From Ignisphaera aggregans DSM 17230 (GTDB taxonomy: Archaea > Thermoproteota > Thermoprotei_A > Sulfolobales > Ignisphaeraceae), in contig CP002098.1 of the NCBI GenBank assembly GCA_000145985.1, positions 62,001 through 126,000 of the forward strand: a DNA stretch of 64,000 bases. The letters are read 5' to 3'. Each line of letters opens with the position of its first letter. Position 1 is the first letter of the stretch. A program made the translations under genes and the position numbers. Positions 28,902 to 37,925 of this stretch are shown here, one piece after another. The notes under the pieces are model-generated. The model was given only the letters and a program-made list of their open reading frames with translations, had not been told where the DNA came from and searched no databases.

Positions 28902-29456
28902 ATGAGATACTGTGAAATGTGTGGTATGGAAGTAGAGGAAAGTAATATGTATAAGGTAAACATAGAAGGTACAATTCTAAATGTCTGTAGTTCTTGCTAT
29001 TCTCGCTTAGCATCTAAAGGTAAACTATTACATCAGACTCAACAAGTTCCAGATATAGCTAAAACTAAGGAATCTTCACTCAGAAAGCCTACTTCTTCTT
29101 CTAAACCTACTCAAAATACTTCAGTAAGCACTATATCTAGAAATAAGGGGACAATACAGCCTAAAATGTATGAAAATTATGAACTAGTAGAGGATTATGC
29201 TGAGAAAATCCGAAAAGCAAGAGAAAGTCTTGGATGGAGCCAAGCCATATTAGCTGAGAAGGTCAAAACTAGTGAAAATATAATAAAGAGAATAGAGAGT
29301 GGTAAGCTAAGACCTACGTATGATTTGGCAAAGAGATTAGAAGATGTATTGAAGATAAAGCTTTTGGTTCCTTCTGTAGAAGAGGATGTATCTAAACAAA
29401 AGATACAAAAATATATAACCTTAGGAGAAATTGTTAATATTAGAGAATCGAAGTAA
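28902..29456 (+). CDS. mbf1: multiprotein bridging factor aMBF1
   Basis: 184 residues. N-terminal zinc ribbon CEMCGMEV...CSSC, a Ser/Thr-rich linker of about 55 residues, and a C-terminal HTH domain (YAEKIRKARESLGWSQAILAEKV, then IKRIESGKLRPTYDLAKRL). Archaeal MBF1 associates with the small ribosomal subunit. It is divergent from PAN and probably heads the run to HflX, Trm56, TFE and the methyltransferase. Confidence 0.93.
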   Translation: MRYCEMCGMEVEESNMYKVNIEGTILNVCSSCYSRLASKGKLLHQTQQVPDIAKTKESSLRKPTSSSKPTQNTSVSTISRNKGTIQPKMYENYELVEDYAEKIRKARESLGWSQAILAEKVKTSENIIKRIESGKLRPTYDLAKRLEDVLKIKLLVPSVEEDVSKQKIQKYITLGEIVNIRESK

Positions 29457-29483
29457 TAATTATGTCATACTCAGGTATATTTA

Positions 29484-30563
29484 ATGAAGGAACCAGCAAT
29501 ATTGATATTAAGATATGATGACTTGGAATACATTGATGAGATTTTATCTATAGCCTCCGAAGCTGGATTAGAAGTCAAAGAGACATTAACCATAAAAAAG
29601 ATTGATAGTAGATGTTTCTTAACACCGGGTAAGATTCTTAGGCTCAAATATCTCATAAATAATAATGGTATAAAGAAACTATGTATATATGATGATTTAA
29701 AGCCAAGACAAGTAAGCTGTCTTCTAAAAGAATTGGGTATAGATATAATTGACAGGGTTATGCTCATACTGTCTGTTTTTCAGAGACATGCAGGGTCTAA
29801 AGAAGCTTTAATGCAGATAGAGATAGCTAGACTTAAGCACGAGATTCCATTAATTAGAGACTGGATTAAAAGAGCTAAGACAGGTGAGCTACCAGGTTTT
29901 CTTAGCCTTGGTAGATATGCTATAGATGTCTATTATAGACATATAAAGAGAAGAATATCTAAGCTAAATAAAGAATTGGCACAGATGAGAATAAAGAGAG
30001 AAAGTGAAAGAGCTAAGAGAAAGGATCTAGGATTTATCCATGTTTCAATAGTAGGATATACAAATGCTGGAAAAACAACGTTATTCAATGTGTTATCAAA
30101 CTTAGATAAACCTACAGGAACAGAAATGTTTACAACACTATCAACAAAAATAAGTACATTGAAAATATGTGGAAAGACTTTTGCTTTAATAGACACTGTT
30201 GGTTTTATACGAAAAATACCCGTAACAATTATAGAGTCATTTAAGGCAGTCCTAGAGGAGATAAGTTACTCAGATTTAATTCTCTTAGTTGTAGATATAA
30301 GTAAAGATGAAGAGAAGCTTCTCGATGAAATTCATACATCTATCGAAATTCTAAGAACTATTGGTGCCATAGGTAAACCCATAGTACTTATTTTAAATAA
30401 GATTGATTTAGTAAATGATAATAGTATTGATAAAAAGATTTATAGTGTTCTTAAGAATGTTAAAGATAAAGATATAAACATTATAGATTATGTTCCTATA
30501 TCGGCTCTTAATAGAACTAATATAGATAGGGTAAAGGAGGTATTATGCAAATATGCAGAATAA
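29484..30563 (+). CDS. hflX: GTPase HflX
   Basis: 359 residues. N-terminal HflX domain (LTPGKILRLKYL), glycine-rich linker, then a G domain with G1 GYTNAGKT near residue 190, G3 DTVGFI, and G4 NKID. HflX binds ribosomes and, in bacteria, splits stalled ones. Its end overlaps trm56 by 19 bases. Confidence 0.95.
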   Translation: MKEPAILILRYDDLEYIDEILSIASEAGLEVKETLTIKKIDSRCFLTPGKILRLKYLINNNGIKKLCIYDDLKPRQVSCLLKELGIDIIDRVMLILSVFQRHAGSKEALMQIEIARLKHEIPLIRDWIKRAKTGELPGFLSLGRYAIDVYYRHIKRRISKLNKELAQMRIKRESERAKRKDLGFIHVSIVGYTNAGKTTLFNVLSNLDKPTGTEMFTTLSTKISTLKICGKTFALIDTVGFIRKIPVTIIESFKAVLEEISYSDLILLVVDISKDEEKLLDEIHTSIEILRTIGAIGKPIVLILNKIDLVNDNSIDKKIYSVLKNVKDKDINIIDYVPISALNRTNIDRVKEVLCKYAE

Positions 30564-31120
30564 CACCAGAAGAACTATTAATGGATAAGGAGATATACAT
30601 CCTTAGACTAGGTCATAGACCAAAAAGAGATCGCAGAGTTACAACACATGTAATTCTAGTGGCTAGAGCCTTTGGTGCAAAAGGAGTATATATATCTGAT
30701 ATTATTGATCCAGTACTTTCTCAAACACTATCTAAGGTAGTGAAACGTTGGGGTGGGAAATACTTTGAGCTCATCATGGGTGTAAAGCCTCTTGAAATAA
30801 TCTATAAACTTAAATCTGAAGGTTTTTGCATAGTACATTTAACGATGTATGGACTACATATAGATTCAATAATTGATAATATAAGGCATCAATGTAAAAA
30901 GATTCTTGTTGTAATTGGAGCAGAAAAAGTTGAAAGGATATACTATGAGATATCTGATTATAACATTGCTATAGGTAATCAACCTCATTCTGAAGTAGCA
31001 GCATTAGCAATATTCTTAGATAGACTTTGGAAGGGTGCAGAATTAGGTTTATGTTTTTCAGATGCACAATACTATATTATCCCTAGTGAGAAAAATAAGG
31101 TGGTGAAAAAAGTTGAGTGA
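30545..31120 (+). CDS. trm56: tRNA (cytidine-56 2'-O) methyltransferase
   Basis: 191 residues. ILRLGHRPKRDRRVTTHVILVARAFGA is the signature of aTrm56, a SPOUT methyltransferase. The knotted C-terminal part has LVVIGAEKVERIYYEISDY and IGNQPHSEVAALAIFLDRL. It methylates C56 in the tRNA T loop using SAM. It overlaps TFE by 8 bases. Confidence 0.95.
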   Translation: MQICRITPEELLMDKEIYILRLGHRPKRDRRVTTHVILVARAFGAKGVYISDIIDPVLSQTLSKVVKRWGGKYFELIMGVKPLEIIYKLKSEGFCIVHLTMYGLHIDSIIDNIRHQCKKILVVIGAEKVERIYYEISDYNIAIGNQPHSEVAALAIFLDRLWKGAELGLCFSDAQYYIIPSEKNKVVKKVE

Positions 31121-31634
31121 TGAGTACATACTTAGAGCTGTAGAGATTATAGCAGGGGAAAATGGAAGGAAAATAATGGAGAGATTATTATTGGCACATC
31201 AAGGAAAAAGTGATGAAGAATTAGCTCAAGAACTAAATATGAAGGTAAATGATGTTAGAAGAATACTATATGAATTAGCAAAATATGGATTTGTTTCATA
31301 TATAAGGACAACTAAAGGTGATAGTAGATGGTATAATTTCTATTGGTATACCGATAAATCTATGAGTAATAAAGCGATAATACAAAGAATAAAAGAGATT
31401 ATTAGAATATTACAAGAAAGGTTAGAATACGAAAAATCAGAAGCTTTTTACCTATGTCCTAACGATAATACAAGATATACATTTGAAGAAGCATTTGAAA
31501 ATAATTTCAGATGTCTAAGTTGTGGTGGTGAGCTTATAGAAGTTGATAATAATAAGATTGTGTCACATCTCCTAGAATTAATAAGAAGATTACAGACAAT
31601 TGTGAATGAATATGAGCAGTCTAAGCATAGTTGA
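31113..31634 (+). CDS. tfe: transcription factor E, alpha subunit
   Basis: 173 residues from a TTG with GGTGGTGA in front. The extended winged helix (residues 1-85: KSDEELAQELNMKVNDVRRILYELAKYGFVSY) is followed by a helix and a zinc ribbon. The first knuckle reads CPND instead of CxxC, while the second CLSC is intact, so three cysteines remain and zinc binding may be altered. TFE stabilises the open promoter complex with RNA polymerase, TBP and TFB. Confidence 0.93.
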   Translation: MSDEYILRAVEIIAGENGRKIMERLLLAHQGKSDEELAQELNMKVNDVRRILYELAKYGFVSYIRTTKGDSRWYNFYWYTDKSMSNKAIIQRIKEIIRILQERLEYEKSEAFYLCPNDNTRYTFEEAFENNFRCLSCGGELIEVDNNKIVSHLLELIRRLQTIVNEYEQSKHS

Positions 31635-32568
31635 TATATTCTGTGGTGGTGGAGGATTCTCTTGTGGATTTAAGAGAGGAGGTTTTAAGATACTAGTAGC
31701 AATTGATAACGATCCAGCCTGTGCCAAAACCTATAAATCAAATTTTCCAGAGGCAACTGTTGTCGTTGAAGATATTAGAAATATTAATGGTAACGACATT
31801 ATACATTTAGCAAAACAAAAACCCCTCATCGTAATAGGAAGCCCTCCTTGTGAACCATTTACAGGGGCCAATCCTAATAGAATGAAAGATCCTATTGATA
31901 GATTATATAAAGATCACATGGGTCAACTAACCATTGAATATATAAGGATTGTTGGCGAATTAAAGCCAAAGATCTTCATTATGGAGAATGTCCCTGCAAT
32001 AATTGAGGGGGATCTTAAAGAGGCTTTAATAGGAGAATTTAAAAGCATAGGATATCCAAATATCTATTTTAACTTTCTAAAGGCTGAAGATTTTGGTACT
32101 CCAAGTCATAGGTTAAGAGTATTTATCTCCAATATTCCATTAAGACCTACAGCCTTAAAAGAGAGAATTACAGTAAAGGAAGCTTTACGTGATTTACCTC
32201 CACCACAATTCTCTAATATTCCTAATCATGAATTTGTACCACTTTCAGATAAAAAAGCTAGAAAAATCGCTAAGATTAAACATGGAAAAGCTATGTATTT
32301 TTATCAAGGATATTCACGTAGATTACCTAATTATATCAGGCTTAATCCTGATGATATTGCACCTACTGTCTTAGGTAGTTCAAGATTTATACATCCTTTT
32401 GAAGATAGATTATTAACAGTTAGAGAACAAGCAAGATTAATGGGATATTCAGACCATCATATATTTTATGGAGGTAGAGACCAGCAATTTAATCAAGTTG
32501 GAGAATCTGTGCCACCCCCATTATCATTTGCTATAGCAGAATTTATAAAGAATATCATAGTATATTAG
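31606..32568 (+). CDS. DNA (cytosine-5) methyltransferase
   Basis: 320 residues. Motif I VDIFCGGGGFSCGF, motif IV GSPPCEPFTGAN with the catalytic cysteine near residue 82, motif VI MENVPA, motif VIII SHRLRVF, and motif X QVGESVPPPLSFAIAEFI are all present. The target recognition region between VIII and IX is short. The usual PCQPF reads PCEPF. No restriction endonuclease gene is adjacent. Its start overlaps the TFE gene by 29 bases, so it is embedded in a housekeeping operon. The substrate may be DNA or possibly RNA. Confidence 0.9.
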   Translation: MNMSSLSIVDIFCGGGGFSCGFKRGGFKILVAIDNDPACAKTYKSNFPEATVVVEDIRNINGNDIIHLAKQKPLIVIGSPPCEPFTGANPNRMKDPIDRLYKDHMGQLTIEYIRIVGELKPKIFIMENVPAIIEGDLKEALIGEFKSIGYPNIYFNFLKAEDFGTPSHRLRVFISNIPLRPTALKERITVKEALRDLPPPQFSNIPNHEFVPLSDKKARKIAKIKHGKAMYFYQGYSRRLPNYIRLNPDDIAPTVLGSSRFIHPFEDRLLTVREQARLMGYSDHHIFYGGRDQQFNQVGESVPPPLSFAIAEFIKNIIVY

Positions 32569-32648
32569 AATAACTAATATCAGGATATATCGTTTTAGAT
32601 CTTAAAGTTTTTTACACTAGATAATAATAGTATTTACATTATAAGAAC

Positions 32649-33143
32649 ATGAGTAAGTGTGTGATGATGTATATGGAATACCATATATATCTCACAGTTT
32701 ATGCTCCATCAAGTCCGCAACGATTAATTGATATAGCAAGATTAGCTTTCTATAGCAATATAATTAGCGGATTAATAATAGTAAAGCCTATTGGTATGGC
32801 TGCACAGTCAGGTATTCCTGAAGTTAGTAAAGTTGCATATAAATTAGATAAAAAGTTAATTATTCTACCTAGTATAAAGGATCTAAGAGAGACCTTAATA
32901 ATTAATGATATAATCTTTATTGTAGATAGCTCACATAATGTTCCGGATTTGGAGGAGCTTCAAATAGATTTCAATAATGTTATAGCAATAGTTATTCAGG
33001 GGGGTGAAGCAACTTTTACAAAAGAAGATTTAGCATTAGGTCGATGTGCAAAGATATCAGAATTTCTACCAGGTCTTTCTAGTGCTGTTGCTGAGGCTAC
33101 AGCTGCTATTCTAAAAATATATAGAAAAGTTAAGTATAAATAA
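32649..33143 (+). CDS. SPOUT-like protein (COG4080-type)
   Basis: 164 residues; the ATG at 32673 (MEYHIYLTVY) may be the better start. SPQRLIDIARLAFYSNIISG, IVKPIGMAAQSGIPEV, and VIVIQGGEATFTKEDLALG resemble an archaeal family annotated variously as SpoU-like or RecB-like; the knot-like C-terminus favours a SPOUT methyltransferase fold. The activity is unknown. It lies just before the radical SAM gene. Confidence 0.6.
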   Translation: MSKCVMMYMEYHIYLTVYAPSSPQRLIDIARLAFYSNIISGLIIVKPIGMAAQSGIPEVSKVAYKLDKKLIILPSIKDLRETLIINDIIFIVDSSHNVPDLEELQIDFNNVIAIVIQGGEATFTKEDLALGRCAKISEFLPGLSSAVAEATAAILKIYRKVKYK

Positions 33144-33165
33144 TATTTTGATTATGCTGATATCT

Positions 33166-34803
33166 ATGGAGAAAATACTAGTTTTAGATGCAAATGCGAG
33201 AGGTAAAGGAATAAGATATGCTACACTGGATGTTATAGGTATTGGGCCAAGGATCATTGTGTCTATATTAAAGAGCTTTGGATTCTATGTACAGTTAGAA
33301 CCTTATGAAAAAATAACTCACAATAAATCCATATTAAATGAATTCGATGTACTAGCAATTTCTTTTATGGTAAGCGATTTTCCCGCTGTTAGAAAGATAA
33401 TAAACATCTGGAGATCTATGAATAACGGATTAGTAGTTCTTGGAGGTCCTGGAACTCTAGATACAAATAGATTATCAACGCTGAATTTTGATATTGCATT
33501 TAAGGGAGAGGCAGAAATAACTCTATTGAAGATACTTAAAGAATACAAAAGCCTTAATGAATTCTATCTAGCTCAAATAAAAAATCCGAATACTATAAAT
33601 GGCTTAGCATTGAAAATAGGTGATAAGTTAATAGATGGTGGTATTAGTCCGTGGACTCCAAAGGAGGTAATCAACAATATTATGCCTGATATTGAGAGTA
33701 TCAGAAATTATCCCTTCTACTGGGCTTCTCGTATATATGTTGAAACCGTTAGAGGGTGTAGCAATTTTTATAGACCGCAGGCTATTAGTGAGTTTTGTAG
33801 GGTGTGTAACATATGTAGATCTGGAGATCTTGGGGCCAGGATTAAGTGTCCAAGTAATATTCCTCCTGGTTGTGGGTATTGCAATGTGCCTATGATTCAT
33901 GGATTTCCACGATCTAGAGACCCATATAAGATTGTAAGTGAAGTTGAAGCTTTACTAAAACTTGGGGCAACCAGAATAGTACTTAGCGCACCCGATTTCC
34001 TGGATTATGGAAGGGAGCTTCTTGTTAATGGGCCTTTGACGGATCCCTGCTATCCACCACCAAATATTGATATGATTGAACATTTATTACAAATGATAAC
34101 AAAAATTCCGAAGATTATGAAAGGTGAAGCTACAGTATCTATAGAGAACGTAAAGGCATGTCTAATAGACGAATATGTAGCAGAAATACTTGGCAAATAT
34201 CTTAGGGATACAGCTATCTATATTGGATTAGAGAGCTGTAGCGATAAGTTGTTAGAACTTATCGGAAGACCTTCAAAATGTAGGGACACACTAAGAGCTA
34301 TAGAGTTATTAAGTAAATATGGTCTAAGACCATATGTATATCTAATGTATGGAATTCCCCTTGAAACAAGAGAAGATATAGATATTACTATAAAGATGTT
34401 AGACGACCCTATTTTTTCATATGTTGAAAGAATAGTTTTATATAAATTTAGACCCTTGCCTTATACACCCCTAGAAAAAATCTTGAATGTAAATACTTAT
34501 ACAAATAATGGAATTATTAAACAACTATATGAGAAAGTTAAAGAATTCAATACACAGAAAAAGAGACATATGCTATATAGAAAAATAGACGTTATAATTG
34601 CATCTACATATAATAGAGATCCAAGATATTTAGTAGCATATCCATTAAAACACGGTCCTGTTACGTTAATAAAAACAGCAAAGAGATTTATAGGCTATAT
34701 TGCAACAGTGAGGATTACTAAAATAATTAGTGATAGAATGGTGCTAGGAGAAATTATTAGATTAGGTAAACGTGTAGTTAATCATAGAATATATGAAAGA
34801 TAG
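33166..34803 (+). CDS. B12-binding/radical SAM protein with CX7CX2C cluster motif
   Basis: About 545 residues. Residues 1-140 form a B12-binding-like Rossmann domain (VLGGPGTLDTNRL, FDIAFKGEAE). Next comes a cysteine-rich segment (FCRVCNICRSGD), then Cys228, Cys236 and Cys239 in KCPSNIPPGCGYCNVP, which replaces the common CX3CX2C. The TIM-barrel region has IYIGLESCSDKLLELIGRP and YLMYGIPLETREDI. The last 70 residues resemble a TRAM-like beta barrel, which suggests an RNA substrate. The reaction is unknown. The ATG at 33166 is chosen over an ATG six codons upstream. Confidence 0.82.
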   Translation: MEKILVLDANARGKGIRYATLDVIGIGPRIIVSILKSFGFYVQLEPYEKITHNKSILNEFDVLAISFMVSDFPAVRKIINIWRSMNNGLVVLGGPGTLDTNRLSTLNFDIAFKGEAEITLLKILKEYKSLNEFYLAQIKNPNTINGLALKIGDKLIDGGISPWTPKEVINNIMPDIESIRNYPFYWASRIYVETVRGCSNFYRPQAISEFCRVCNICRSGDLGARIKCPSNIPPGCGYCNVPMIHGFPRSRDPYKIVSEVEALLKLGATRIVLSAPDFLDYGRELLVNGPLTDPCYPPPNIDMIEHLLQMITKIPKIMKGEATVSIENVKACLIDEYVAEILGKYLRDTAIYIGLESCSDKLLELIGRPSKCRDTLRAIELLSKYGLRPYVYLMYGIPLETREDIDITIKMLDDPIFSYVERIVLYKFRPLPYTPLEKILNVNTYTNNGIIKQLYEKVKEFNTQKKRHMLYRKIDVIIASTYNRDPRYLVAYPLKHGPVTLIKTAKRFIGYIATVRITKIISDRMVLGEIIRLGKRVVNHRIYER

Positions 34804-34867
34804 AAATATTTGTTCTAAACATACTTATAAAGCTTATAAATATTAAATGTTTAAACAGGGTTTAGAC

Positions 34868-35185
34868 ATGGCAAAGATATCCATAATTGAGCTAGAAAAA
34901 TTTGAAGATATGATACTTTTTCTACATTCGAGAATGACTGCTGTAAGCATGACATCATCCCTATTATGTAGCGAGAAAAATTGTTTTACAATAATTAGTG
35001 CAAGCGATGAACAAATATTTATAATATCATCACCTCCTCCTGAAACAAAATGTCGATATGCTCACGTAGATGAAAATGGTAAAATAAAGTGTACTGAAAT
35101 ACCACCTATAGGAAAACCTATAGTATTCATAATAACAGTGAAAAGTATTAGGGAAGCAGATAGCATTGTAAGTGCTATAACATAA
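34868..35185 (+). CDS. small unknown protein
   Basis: 105 residues from the ATG at 34868; an ATG also lies seven codons upstream. The alpha/beta pattern contains three cysteines and a SSPPPETKCRYAHVDENGKIKC segment. A TATA-like TTATAAATATT lies just upstream. Not recognised. Confidence 0.55.
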   Translation: MAKISIIELEKFEDMILFLHSRMTAVSMTSSLLCSEKNCFTIISASDEQIFIISSPPPETKCRYAHVDENGKIKCTEIPPIGKPIVFIITVKSIREADSIVSAIT

Positions 35186-36010
35186 TAATCTATTCATTAT
35201 ACTATATTACCTAAACATCTATAAAATATATGTATTGCAATACATTGAACGCTTACCTCATTTTTATTAAAGTCAAAAGATGTAATTACAAAATAGTCTA
35301 GTTGCTCTGCCCTCTATACAACTCCTCAGCATTCTCAAATACTCTTAATAACTTTCTCTACGCTCTCAAGTTTTGTATCCTGTGTAAACAAATATTCATT
35401 CCCGGAACTGATGAAGAGGTTTATCCATCTCAGAATTGATGAATTCCTAGGGAATAACGTAGAAATAAAGAACAAAAATAATGGGGAAAGAGCATGCGGG
35501 GTACCTGGACAGCTCTTAAGTGCCCATACTGTGAAGAGTGAAGCGAGATAGAGTAGGGGAATGAGGGATGAGAAGATGGAGAAAAATAATTAAAAGTATT
35601 TGAGAAATATTAAAAGCATCGTTCAGACCCGAACCCTTCATCTCAATACTAAAAGACAAGTTCTCCGCTGTAACAGCCCTTCAATGAATTATTGAATCAT
35701 ATAATGTAGCTAAGGAAGGGTTATCTAGAGATCTCTATAGCTCCTCCTTAGAGAATTCGAAAGTTACTAAGGGTTCAAAGTTCTCTAGGAGTTGATAAGT
35801 TGATAGATATATAAAATTAGCATAAGTGGCTATTAAATGCACAGAAAGATATAGATTGTTGCAGAAGCTATAATCTAATGTTTTTCATCAATTAATCTAA
35901 GGTGCTAGCAAACATAGAATAGATTTAGAACATTAAAATCGATTATTTTATAGCATATAAACGCTTTTTAGACCAGAACAAAATACAGTTATTTTGTAGA
36001 AAAATTTGTT
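35186..36010. other. 825-base stretch without an intact gene; possible decayed sequence
   Basis: Its middle (about 35400-35580) is richer in G and C than the surroundings. An open frame ending at TAG 35549-35551, with an ATG at 35411, reads ELMKRFIHLRIDEF and ends GQLLSAHTVKSEAR, which looks like the tail of a larger protein. I cannot name it. The flanks are AT-rich without features. It may be a remnant of a mobile gene next to tRNA-Leu. Confidence 0.35.
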
Positions 36011-36095
36011 GCGGGGGTGCCCGAGCCAGGTCAAAGGGGTCGGGCTGAGGACCCGATGGCGAAGGCCTGCGTGGGTTCAAATCCCACCCCCCGCA
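36011..36095 (+). tRNA. tRNA-Leu(GAG)
   Basis: The acceptor GCGGGGG (36011-36017) pairs with CCCCCGC, with discriminator A36095 and no CCA. The anticodon stem TCGGG/CCCGA encloses C-T-GAG-G-A, so the anticodon at 36047-36049 is GAG. A class II variable arm (TGGCGAAGGCCTGC region) is present. No intron. Confidence 0.95.
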
Positions 36096-36336
36096 CTAAC
36101 AATTATTATCCAAACTATTCAAAACCTTAAATTCATAGTGATTTACGATATTGCGTTGTTTCTTGTTTAAAAATTGTATTATCTTTAATCTCTTTTCTTT
36201 AACATAGATTCATATCTATGGAAAGCATTTCTAAATTTTCATAATCATTTTGCCAACTGTATTAGGATTTATATCATAATTCTTGAATTAGTTTATTTGT
36301 AACACTATATATGCTTAGATGTTAATTTAGGGAGTG

Positions 36337-37911
36337 ATGAAATATCTTCATAGTAGTAAGACTATTGGCTTTATCTTTGACTGTATAGATAGAGAACTAG
36401 TTAAGCTTCAGATAATTCCATCTAATAAAATATTTTACTTAAGATTATCAGAATTAGTACTGACTAAAGAATATGATACGGATAAAGAGTATGTTATGAA
36501 GATTAGTGAAGGTGTAAATCTAATAGAATCGAGGGGAGAATTATCTAAGGTTAGTTATATTTTATTATCCTGTATTAATACCAATAGATTGTGCACATAT
36601 ATAGCTACTATAGGCGAAGATAATGATTTTGTTTTAAAAGAATTAGATGTATTATGCTCAGTAATAGAAACACTTAGTCAGAATAGCATTAAATGTCTCT
36701 ACAAATCTGCTGAGGAAGCAATAAGGATATTAGGGAATTGTTTTTCATATAGTAAATATGGATCATTAGTAGAATCATTATTTAGGATCTTAAGAAAAGA
36801 TAATAATAACTCAATCATATTAAATCCATTAGCATATCAACCCCTATATAAACTTAATTCTGCTGAAGAATACTCTTATATATCAAGTATATTTAGCCAG
36901 GGAAAAATCAAGATAGGATATCTTTATTCTAATCCAAGTATAATAGTATCTTTAAATGATGATCATATGTTAAGACATATAGCCATAGTTGGCTCTACAG
37001 GTAGTGGTAAATCAACAACAGCTTCAATTATAGCTGAAGAGGCTTCAAAAAATGGTTATGCGGTTATCATAATTGATTGGCATGGAGAATATAAGTCTTT
37101 ACTAGGTGTGCTAGGAAATGTTATTTATACAAATCCATATGACGGTTCTATACCAGAGCCTCTTAACTTAGAGGAACTTATAAAAACGGAGCCCCTAGCC
37201 TTCATAGAGGTCATAGAAAGTGCACTTGAACTAACACCAGCTCAAGCACACATACTTGAAGATGCCGTCAATATGTTGGCTCAAAGGAAAGTAATAGGTA
37301 ATTATAGTATTGATTTAATTATAGATATAGTTAAAAATAGTTCAACATCGTCGAGATGGTTTACCGAATCAAGAGAGGCATTACTTAGAAAACTTAAGCC
37401 TTTATCATCTCAATATTTAAGGATTAAATGGAATGATATGAAAATGTTTCCTATTGAGAAAGGTAATATAATTATATTTGATATTTCTCAGATACCAAAT
37501 ATAAGAATTAAAAAAGTAATTGCATCATTACTTATCAGATCAATAGTATTAAAAGCACAATACAATACTATATCAAAGCCGCTCCTTATAGTAGTAGATG
37601 AGGCACACAATGTTCTATCAAGTGAAAACCCTGTTTCAAACTTAATAGCTGAGGTTAGAAAATGGGGTGTAGGATTCATTGTTGCTACTCAAGCACCTTC
37701 AATGTTAGCACCTATGGTTTTAAAGAATTCTAATACGAAAATTATTCATGCTCTAAAAATGTATAGCGATATTGAAACAATTCTTGTATCTACATTAATA
37801 AGAAATGAATACAAAAAAGTTATTACATCTCTAATGCCTGGTGAAGCATTACTAGTAATACCAGAGCTCTCAGAACCATTGATGATTAAAATAACTAAAT
37901 TTAGTAGTTAA
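36337..37911 (+). CDS. HerA-like ATPase (DUF87 type)
   Basis: About 524 residues. A divergent N-terminal 200 residues precedes the motor: Walker A GSTGSGKSTTAS near residue 218, VIIIDWHGEYKS, Walker B PLLIVVDEAHNVL, and the sensor VATQAPSMLAP. These are HerA/VirB4-superfamily features. It could be a DNA-pumping helicase for repair, but no nurA, rad50 or mre11 is adjacent. It could also be a CedB-like motor for the membrane operon at 59-61 kb. The distinction is not possible by eye. Confidence 0.85.
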   Translation: MKYLHSSKTIGFIFDCIDRELVKLQIIPSNKIFYLRLSELVLTKEYDTDKEYVMKISEGVNLIESRGELSKVSYILLSCINTNRLCTYIATIGEDNDFVLKELDVLCSVIETLSQNSIKCLYKSAEEAIRILGNCFSYSKYGSLVESLFRILRKDNNNSIILNPLAYQPLYKLNSAEEYSYISSIFSQGKIKIGYLYSNPSIIVSLNDDHMLRHIAIVGSTGSGKSTTASIIAEEASKNGYAVIIIDWHGEYKSLLGVLGNVIYTNPYDGSIPEPLNLEELIKTEPLAFIEVIESALELTPAQAHILEDAVNMLAQRKVIGNYSIDLIIDIVKNSSTSSRWFTESREALLRKLKPLSSQYLRIKWNDMKMFPIEKGNIIIFDISQIPNIRIKKVIASLLIRSIVLKAQYNTISKPLLIVVDEAHNVLSSENPVSNLIAEVRKWGVGFIVATQAPSMLAPMVLKNSNTKIIHALKMYSDIETILVSTLIRNEYKKVITSLMPGEALLVIPELSEPLMIKITKFSS

Positions 37912-37925
37912 AAATTATTTTATGC

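Noticed and set aside
35460-35600. RNase P or SRP RNA in the less AT-rich patch
   Set aside because: No matching conserved helices could be recognised and the patch is too short for the usual archaeal forms.
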